DNA from: Branchiostoma floridae
Lineage: Eukaryota; Chordata; Leptocardii; Amphioxiformes; Branchiostomatidae
Reading direction: 5' to 3'
Assembly: GCF_000003815.2 (NCBI RefSeq)
Contig: NC_049992.1
Span: 3,818,115 to 3,882,114 of the forward strand
Length of the DNA: 64,000 bases
The translations under genes and the position numbers were made by a program. A model generated the notes under the pieces. That model saw nothing but the letters and a program-made list of their open reading frames with translations. It did not search any database and was not told where the DNA came from. Shown piece by piece: positions 56,246-64,000 of this stretch. Position 1 is the first letter of the stretch; every line of letters starts with the position of its first letter.

Positions 56246-58814
56246 CTGCAAAAAAAAAGAAATAGCTTAGAATGAAACTGAGCTGGCTCCTGCAGGTAGA
56301 AATAGCTGCTGTAGGGTCCAAACATACACAGAAACATAGTACGGACTGACAGCTTCAAGCTGTAGTTGAACAGAATCCGGTTAAATGAACCGCATGTACG
56401 TTTATGCAGGTTACACAATCTAGGTAAGCAATATTCAATGGAAATTCAATCTCAGTTTACAACTGGATGAAATTTGGAGTTTTGCTTCCGGACGCTACGA
56501 GTGTCATTCTTCACTCTTCTTTAGGGTTACTGGAATGAACTGGCAGAACAATCAAATACAAGTACATCTAGCTGGCACCGTTTGTAGAAAAGTTGCGCCG
56601 ACAACGACAGCCAACCTGTAACTACATGGTAAATGAAAAAAAAAGACAGATTAGTCAGCTAGCTTCAAGCGGTACAGAAGGGTACCTTCTAGCTGTGGAT
56701 GACTAGAATAAGGTTGAATGTATCATAAAAAGGTCAAACGTAGATTGATTTATAACAGTGACGATAGATTTCTAACAGTGACGATGCCAAGAATAAAATA
56801 GCTGGGTAGAAATTAAAAAAAAAACACGTCGAATTATGTTTCTTCCAGCAACGCAAACAAACATAGTCAAACGCCAACCGCATCGCTGTTTGAGATGTTC
56901 AAACCAGTAAGTTATGATTTATTGATCCTGAAGGATGCTTACTTCATATTGTATTATTGTCTATCTATGATTTATGATCCTATGTCAGTAATGATTTTCT
57001 TGTATCTCGATTCTTTATATTTTTGTAAGGGCTTCCTTGGAAATCAGTTGATTTATCTGAAGGGACCACACTGAAGATTCTTTTGAAATTTTTCATGTTT
57101 TACCTGCTGTGTAGTTATTATGTATGTGGTTTTACTCCATACTGTAAGATCAACGGTATTCAGAGGTACTACTGATCAGGGGTAACTCTGCAATGTTGAT
57201 TTGACGAATAAAGATTTGAAAGATTTGATATAAATAAAAAAAAAACGTTTGGCATGTCTTTGAAATGATTTCCCTGCTCTGCCAAATTATTCGCCGTGTC
57301 TTCATGCTGCACACATGTAACGAAAGGGAACACGCAGTAATAAGTTTGCCCTTGGAATCATTTAACACCTGCCACTTTAGAAGTTGGATGGACGGTTTCT
57401 CAATACACCACGTCAGATGAAATCCGTTTCAGATTATACCTGTACGTGGATGTACAACGAAACTGTCAGTATAATCTGACCATATTCATGCCGTATAGCT
57501 GTCTAGATGTATATATTCATGAGCTTTATTCGTGTTGGAGACTGCAAATTTTGAGTGCCAAAATGTATATGACAAATGATAGCTGTGATATGTTTTAAGG
57601 TTATCCAATCATGTTATTCAGTTACGAGGGTGCCTCAGAAAGTAATGTCGTAGGTTTTAAAACAGGCTCATTTTTTCATCGAATGAGTTTGGCACGAATG
57701 TAAAGGCATATGATATCCTCTTGATATTGAAATATCTCAATTTGCTGTGTCAAAATGTAAATTATTAATAATAGCATTGATCTATTCTAAGGTTATCCAA
57801 TCATGTCTTTTACTCATGTAAAGTTTTAATCTCAATCCTTATATCATCCAGCCTGTAACTGTGGGTGTCGAAGCGAAAGCGTTCAACATTTTTTGTTGTA
57901 CTGCACTACCTATAACCATGCAATTGCAACATAGAATTTATCTTGAGAATCAAGTAGGCAACTGAATCATCCCGCATCCATCTTCTATTATGGGATTCAC
58001 CTTTCTTGTCATATGATAAAACAGCAGAATTTTAAACTTAACCCAGGCTTATATTGTAGATACCATACCCTTTAATCAACACACGTTACACTTAATGTAT
58101 ATTGGACTACCCAAACCATTTTTAACTTGCTGTGAATTGCTTGTTATTGATATTGTTATGTCATCTGTCTTTGTCAGTTGTAATCTTTTTTTGAGAGGTG
58201 ATGTTGATATTAGCATATTGCTAGAGTGCACCACCTCTCTGTCTTGTACTGAAATTTCTTGATCAGAATTTAAAAAAAAAATCTCGCACCTTGAGTTTAT
58301 TCACCAGCCGTGCCCCGGCTGACACCCAGTGATTAAACACAGTACGGAGAGTTGACCCGGGCCTCCCAGCGAGGCGCGGTTACAATGGGGGGTCAGGTGG
58401 GCTCGGGATTCCCATTAGAGCGAGTTGTCGGTAATTCCCCGGACCGACAGATGAGGTTCCCTCGCTATTGTGTATCTTAACCTTCATCCAGGCAGAGCGG
58501 GAAGATGATTATGACCGGCCGACCGGAGGGCGAGAAGCAAGCTACGCGAAAAAATATCGATTCACTTAAGAAAAGAGTCTACTCTGAGAGGAGGGACTAG
58601 TATGTCATCACGCCAAGCGTGGGGGAGCGTTGCGTCGACAAAGGAACGGCCATTCAAGCGGAGAAGTTTTGGAGACTTGGTTAGACTGTGCCTTACATGG
58701 TTGTACACGCATCATTGCCGTCATAATCACGTCGCAATGCAAATTTAATGTAGCCTTGATAAAGACAGAAGAGCAGTTGCCGGGACGCTGGAACAGAAAA
58801 ATGCAGGGTTGTTT
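56246..58814. other. Upstream of the visible Ig-SH3 exons; leader exon not found
   Basis: AT-rich, with a GC-rich block at 58310-58520. No minus-strand ATG followed by a hydrophobic leader and a phase-1 donor was recognised. Confidence 0.4.
57629..57730. mobile_element. Possible single mariner end
   Basis: TA followed by CGAGGGTGCCTCAGAAAGTA resembles a mariner inverted-repeat tip. No second end was found. It separates two copies of a 70-bp sequence (57554-57625 and 57741-57820) that share AAGGTTATCCAATCATGT. Confidence 0.4.
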
Positions 58815-58977
58815 TTACCCTGGGGGCCAGACAGGATCGGGTAGCTAGCGCGAGTTCTATTCGGGGACCCAAGACAGCCAGACCACCGAACGCTGAGCAG
58901 CGACACGGGGAAGTCGAGCCCAAGACACCCCAATAAAACTCGCGCTAGCTACCCGATCCTGTCTGGCCCCCAGGGTA
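58815..58977. mobile_element. Young MITE with 41-bp perfect arms and 8-bp duplication
   Basis: TACCCTGGGGGCCAGACAGG ... complement, identical for 41 bp. The direct repeat GGTTGTTT is present on both sides (58807-58814, 58978-58985) with no mismatch. An 8-bp duplication fits hAT or P superfamilies. Confidence 0.88.
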
Positions 58978-59471
58978 GGTTGTTTACCAAAAAATGAATT
59001 GCGTAGACTTTAAGATTGTCATTTTGTTTTGAAGCGCACCATAACTTCTTCGGTCCATCGTGAGTCAGACTGGTAATAACGTGCCTACTGCTGGTGCCTA
59101 ATACGTCGCTTTGGGATGGTGCAACACGACATTACAGGCTAATAAACACTGTCTACTAGCATTACCAAACGACAAGCCAGACATTCTCGCTTCCGAGGTT
59201 TGCTATTAACTAAAGACATTTCGACCTTTCTGTTCTCCTCCGGCGTGAAACAGGGTAGGTTTCGGGTCGGCTGAGGGCCGGGCTGTAGCCTGTAATATCG
59301 CGGTGTTCTCGGCTTTAAAACAACTTCTGGCCGACTCAGCGGGAAACGTGAGCGAAGTCAGCACAAAGGTCACGCCTGAAGGTCACGCACGATCTGATGG
59401 AAACTGACGGATTTCATTATCGAAAGGTCATGAGATGATAATTTCTGCTGAGTCAGCGGGAGGGAGTTATG

Positions 59472-59675
59472 AGGGTCTGCATGGGGGGTCCTGACAACGA
59501 TTTACGCTAGATTCGGGATGGTTGACTATGCTTTACGTTCAATTCACGAAGGCTACCAACGCTTTACGCTTCATCCCACCACTACGAATTACGTAAAATA
59601 AAATAGCTTCCCTACGAATTACGGGAAATTAAAAAGGCCTGACTTCGCCTATTGGAAAAGAGCATGCAGACCCTC
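59472..59675. mobile_element. 204-bp MITE with a visible empty site
   Basis: AGGGTCTGCATG ... CATGCAGACCCTC, flanked by AGTTATG (59465-59471, 59676-59682). The paralogous stretch at 60199-60260 carries a single AGTTATG (60227-60233) and no insertion. The interior contains repeated CTACGAATTACG words. Confidence 0.82.
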
Positions 59676-59682
59676 AGTTATG

Positions 59683-60105
59683 GTATCCCCACTCAATAGG
59701 AGTTACACCCCAGATGATTCAAGAAGAATTGTTTCAGTTGGATATATATCACACGAGTAAAACGTCTGTTGTTTATCAACGCATTTAATCTAATTTCCAA
59801 ATGTCCATTCAACGAAACCAAAAGCATCACTCTGTTTAGAGAAGCAAAAAAAAGACTTATCCCAACTTCCCACATTGACAGACGAACAGAAAGCCACTTT
59901 TCTCTTGAAATCGCAGAACACAAAATTTTTTCAAAAGGTGGGGCTTTTTGTCTTCTCTGCTTCCAAAAAAGAAGTCAAACCCAACCTGTTTAGAAATAGC
60001 CAACACCAGTATTAGAGTAGAATATTGTTCATGAATGTCCATTGCCACTATGTTTATACCATGTACTTGCATATAGCCCTCGGGCACGAACTTGCAAATA
60101 AACTT
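59683..60105 (+). mobile_element. Non-LTR retrotransposon 3' end
   Basis: It encodes a tail ending FCLLCFQKRSQTQ, matching HCFQKRSQ at 24295, then a 3' UTR with CTCGGGCACGAACTTGCAAA then TAAAC. Part of it is duplicated at 60233-60449. Confidence 0.65.
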
Positions 60106-60116
60106 CTATTGTTATA

Positions 60117-60449
60117 TCAACACAGCAAACATCGTCCGTACGTACATAAACGCAAATAAGTACCCAATGGAGCTTTTTCAATTTTATGGTCTGTAAATCT
60201 TAATTTCTGCTGAGTCAGCAGGAGGAAGTTATGCTTCCTCCACCCAACAAGAGTTACAGTTCGGGTGATACAAGAAGAAGAATTGGATATATAACCAAAG
60301 TCAAACCCAACCTGTTTAGAAATAGCCAGCACTATTATTCGAGTAGTCTCTTTTTACAGTAATACCTATATACATTGTCACGTGTATGTTCCCTATGTTT
60401 CTACCATGTACTTGAAATTGGCCTCCTGGTATGAACTTGCCAATAAACT
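60117..60449 (+). mobile_element. Non-LTR retrotransposon 3' end, second copy
   Basis: It shares AAACCCAACCTGTTTAGAAA and the 3' motif (TTGAAATTGGCCTCCTGG, GAACTTGCCAATAAAC) with the copy before it. Its first 75 bp (CAGCAAACATCGTCCGTACG...) recur at 60838-60930. Confidence 0.6.
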
Positions 60450-60479
60450 TTATCACACTGGAGTAAAACGGTTTGTTGA

Positions 60480-60823
60480 AAGTAGAAGATGAAGTACATT
60501 TTACTGTGGATTGTCCTTTGTATGATAGCGATAGGAGCATTCTATTTGACTATGTGTTAAGTAAACATCCCAACTTTAGATACTTGAGTACTATAATTAT
60601 ATAAAGAGAATTCAAAATTCCTGACAGCTTTTTATAAACCAAACATACAGCTGGTTACATTTATGCAATTACCAAGAAGCGAGAGGAAGTCGAATGTCCT
60701 AGAATAGATTAGACGCATATCTGCATATATAGATGTGTATGATAATTGTTTCCATTGTTACATATATATGATTCTTACCATGTGACCTGTAATTAGCCCA
60801 GCGGGGAAAATGTGCAATAAAGG
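60480..60823 (+). mobile_element. Non-LTR retrotransposon 3' end with Cys-His tail
   Basis: An open stretch from about 60485 reads EDEVHFTVDCPLYDSDRSIL then FDYVLSKHPNF. H..DCP.Y...R is the usual C-terminal signature of jockey/CR1/I-clade reverse-transcriptase proteins, which identifies this whole family. The 3' end is TAATTAGCCCAGCGGGGAAA then ATGTGCAATAAAG. Confidence 0.75.
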
Positions 60824-60930
60824 TCTTTATTCATTTATCAACAGAGCAAACATCATACGTACGCACATAAACGGCTGCGTACCACAAAGTACCCACTGGG
60901 GCTGTTTCGGTCTTATGGTCTGTAAATATT

Positions 60931-61978
60931 AGCACACGTATCATCCTTCTCGTAAAAAAATGAGTCATGGTTGGCTTTGTATTCAGTACTGCCAAACAAA
61001 AGTAGGTCAAGTACCAGCGCCGACTCTGCAAAATTTGTGATATAATTTGATATATTGTTATGTACACGCTATGCTGCGCTTCATATGTCATCTTGGAAGT
61101 AACCGCCACGCAGAATAATTATCAGGTCCCCAGTGTGCCGCACATACAATCACAGTCGTGTGTCCAATACTGGGTACCAAACAAGACTCACACCAATTTG
61201 TGGCATCATGTGGGGCAATGGTTGTTGTGTTCATCTTCGAATCAAAAAGTCCTTTGAAAAAGCGCCTTACAATAAAAATCTTTCCTTCCTTCACCCAGGT
61301 AAAAATGGGTACGTGCTTGGGTTAGAGAAGTTGGGTTTAGTGGGTTAAGCTTGTTTATCTCAATCATTCTGTTCCCGGCTTACGGAGAAGGGATGCTGCT
61401 CAGTAGCAGTGAGTGTTAATTCAGTGCACAGAAATGGTCATAAAAGAGCAGATATGTTTTATGATCGATGGTTTGTCTACAAATGTAGTTGCATCAGGAA
61501 TATGAATTTCTCTACAGATCTTCTGTACGAAATAGGTTTTGTACAAGCCTTCATGTACATAGTCCATTTCTCTCTCCGCTATATCATCTTCATTCTACTA
61601 CAAAATTGAATCAATATTTGGGACAGTTCAGCTGCTGTTTTTGTTGTGTTTTTTTATTTAAGGAGTTTGCTCAGTGCAAAGCCATTGCCTACTTCTTCTA
61701 GGCACTGAACTATCACTCACTGTGGCAGCATCTCTTCTCCCTAAGTCAGAAACGTTTGCGAAGTTTCTCACACACCCTCTGCATCAATATCGCCCTGTAG
61801 AAGTGGGTCACCTGTCGGCACTGATTCAGCAGATTACTGACAGGTGAGTAGAAATCGATGCTCCTCTGGTGAAGGTTCTGATTAAAGAAGTGTAATAAAA
61901 TCCTGTGGTCGATCACACGTCAGATCCGTATTTTTTTTCTTACTACTTATGACTTCTTTGATTTATTATGAGACAAGT
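60931..61978. other. No gene seen
   Basis: AT-rich sequence between non-LTR fragments. The frames are short and overlapping on both strands, without family similarity. Confidence 0.45.
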
Positions 61979-62300
61979 TAATTTTGAATTCTTGCCCGGG
62001 GGTTACTTGCAAGTAAATCTAACATGAAAAGAAATGACAGTTAAGGTTAATATAACATGTGTATACTCTAGTCTAAATATCGATTAAGTCTGAAATATTG
62101 ATAAAGTTCCAAACAAATTCCAACTTCTACTTCTTTTTCTATGACAGTGAAATACGAAGATTCCAACCTTTTCTGCTTTGTGCCTGCTCTATGATGCTAG
62201 CGGAAATTATTTTGCATTTTGTCTGTAAATGTGGAAAATCAAGATGGTTTCTTTAAAGAGCTCCTGTCTTGTGTGATTTAGAAGGGTCAGTTGGAAATAA
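61979..62300 (-). mobile_element. Non-LTR retrotransposon 3' end (old copy)
   Basis: Minus strand shows the decayed 3' motif (CTTGCAAGTAACCCCCGGGC) and a weak match to the peptide region (TTTCTATGACAGTG, CTGTAAATGTGG). It has frameshifts. Confidence 0.45.
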
Positions 62301-62467
62301 ATGGGATTCACTGGTTAAGCTGTAGTGGTATGGTTCAATCAAAGTACCAAAGTTGCTCGTAACTGCAGTCATACGGATACGCCATTTCCCTTCGACTAGT
62401 AGGTTTCGCTTCATTGTTCACCCAATGTATAGTCAGAATTTAAAAATAATTTAGTCTGTGTAGCCGC

Positions 62468-62530
62468 ACGTCAGCGTAACACATCAACAGGCACCCGACC
62501 GGCAACTACTGGTTATGTTACACCGAAAGG
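62468..62530. repeat. 70-bp palindromic repeat, copy 3
   Basis: ACGTCAGCGTAACACATCAA ... GGTTATGTTACACCGAAAGG; same unit in the opposite orientation to the 32178 copy. Confidence 0.55.
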
Positions 62531-62689
62531 CTTCTTAGACCTCAACAATTCATGCTTAACTCTTATATATAACTCTCGTTTGAAGCTATCTAATGAAGAA
62601 GCTACAGTCGTATTTGATGGCAACAAGTTTCATTCTGCACTAAACTAAAGACACTCCGCGCACCATTCCTCTTCATTTCCAACAGACCC

Positions 62690-63130
62690 ATTTGCCCATT
62701 TCCCTTCATTTTACAATATCCACTCCAACCGCTTGATAAATGTTGCCGCCCGAACTTCTCAATAAACTCCAACTTTTATCGATTAAAAACCGTATAAAGA
62801 ACGGGCGCCGCGCGGCGTTAGGGCTGGGGAAGTGGCGAAGTCTGACAGAAGGCTCATAAACCGGCCTGATGAAAACATGATGGAAAGAAGTTTAATAGAG
62901 GATCAGACGATTCCGCCAAAGTCGCCACCGTTTTGGCGCCGATCTGATCAGGGATTTTGCCGCAGATGTGCCCCGATGGACGCGTTTATGGCAAAAGGAG
63001 AGTTTCGGAGTCGGTTTAGAGGAATTCACTCCGCCGAGATGATATCGTGGAAGGAGATATAAAAGTTTACGACGGTCTCTTCTCGACAAATGCCGTCCCC
63101 GTGGTAGAATAAAGACGAATAAGAAGCTCA
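62690..63130. promoter_or_regulatory. GC-rich island, possible enhancer or promoter
   Basis: It has TTTTGGCGCC (E2F-like), several TTTATGG and CATAAA words, and ACTTTTATCGATTAAAAACC. It lies upstream of the visible part of the Ig-SH3 gene on the minus strand, where a leader exon or promoter is expected. No exon was recognised in it. Confidence 0.25.
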
Positions 63131-63521
63131 GCTGGCTTCCCAGAGCCGCCCCACACTGAGCCACGGCAATGGGTAGGATTCAAGAGTGAAGTTTCAATTT
63201 CCCTGTTACAAAAGACCTGGGATCAGTGTTAGAAGACAGGTCTGGTTGTGATGGTGCGGTGGATGTGGTCGGTCCTGGTACCGAGGATTAATTCTCACTC
63301 ATAAAGCTACAGGCTCGGAGTCCAATCACGGCAAGATTAGGGTCCTCTACAGACACAACTGCGGTCGGCATTTTCCTGCTGACTGGCGTGCTGAGTACGT
63401 AACATATTTTGATGGCTACAGTTTCCGTACAAAGGCCGTCAGCGCGCTGTTATTCAAACCTGAAGCCATCGTAACAAATCAGGCAGCGGGTTGTTTTTGA
63501 GGGCCTGAAGCCATAAGAAGA

Positions 63522-63612
63522 AGTTTGTCTGAACCTTTATTTATTCATGAGAGGCTCAAATCGGCCTACAGGCCGCTTTTCATTAAGGTCATGAGGGAGG
63601 TTAGGTTCAGGT
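63522..63612 (-). mobile_element. Retrotransposon 3' tail, second copy
   Basis: It matches 18845-18932: TTATTTATTCATGAGAGGCT, CAAATCGGCC, and GGTCATGAGGGAGGT. Two dispersed copies in the window support a mobile origin. Confidence 0.6.
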
Positions 63613-64000
63613 AAAACATAACAGAGATGCAGAGAAAGCTCATGGTTCATAATCCATGTCCGTTCGTTTCTTTTACTTCAAGAGTCTCCTAAAGTTAGGA
63701 CATTAGGATAAAAATCATGCCGTTGAAGTGGTATCTCTTGTGGAAATTACGCCCATGCTGAAACAGTCCAACCGTTGATGGCATCCACTGTAGACGTCCT
63801 AGCCTGTTGCGGGCGTTTTCATGCTGCCGTCAAGTTCGCTGACTACATAACCTGTTCCAGGGCTACAGTATCTGTACGGAGGCGGCTAGTGGCCAAAAAT
63901 TGCCAGCACCACACGAAATCTGGTCTCCAAGCGTTCGTAATTCCGAACTAACCGAATTTCGTGCGTCAATGTAGTCCAGACGCCGTCCCTGCCCGGAATC

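Noticed and set aside
55875-56321. Reading the V-set frame straight upstream as a signal peptide ([16 protein letters not shown])
   Set aside because: The phenylalanine run is the poly-T acceptor tract and the only in-frame start is TTG, so a separate leader exon is more likely.
62892-63164. Possible leader exon of the Ig-SH3 gene (hydrophobic LSFLFVFIL)
   Set aside because: The frame starts with GTG, not ATG, and no phase-1 donor suited to the V-set exon was found.

Overview
The window is animal nuclear DNA: small exons with GT..AG introns, abundant short inverted-repeat transposons, tRNA-derived SINEs and long CA/TA/TTGA microsatellites. Intron-rich gene structure, a galactose-3-O-sulfotransferase and a HEPACAM/CEACAM-type Ig receptor, plus the dense crowd of MITEs, point to an invertebrate chordate, most likely an amphioxus (Branchiostoma). 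That species call is inference; no marker gene proves it.

Only two protein-coding genes are well supported. (1) Plus strand, 31712-34568: four exons whose phases join exactly into a 496-residue type II membrane protein of the GAL3ST family, with the PAPS-binding KxHKxGSTT motif and the RHP..S motif. A TATA box lies about 240 bp upstream of its ATG. (2) Minus strand, 56245 down to 45750: six exons, all joining in phase 1, that give 473 residues of a cell-surface receptor: a cysteine-less V-set Ig domain, two C2/I-set Ig domains, a transmembrane helix, a basic tail with a PPPY motif, and a C-terminal SH3 domain. The signal-peptide exon was not found and lies further upstream. An Ig adhesion receptor ending in its own SH3 domain is the most unusual gene here.

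Layout: 1-31450 is a gene-poor, repeat-rich region (MITEs, mariner remnant, nested SINEs, hAT-like element, non-LTR 3' ends, tandem repeats). 31460-34568 is the sulfotransferase. 34569-45749 is intergenic with minisatellites and a 50-bp repeat array carrying ATTGG and TGACGT words. 45750-56245 is the Ig-SH3 gene, whose introns are loaded with transposons. 56246-64000 is probably its upstream region, with a cluster of duplicated non-LTR 3' ends and GC-rich islands.

The mobile-element record is unusually legible. One MITE family (six copies) shows 9-bp target duplications in four copies; several MITEs have TAA/TTA/AAA duplications typical of PIF/Harbinger; two elements have 8-bp duplications; a truncated SINE sits inside another SINE with a 7-bp duplication; and one 204-bp element can be compared with its own empty site in a nearby duplicate. 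Several of these elements abut splice sites of the two genes.
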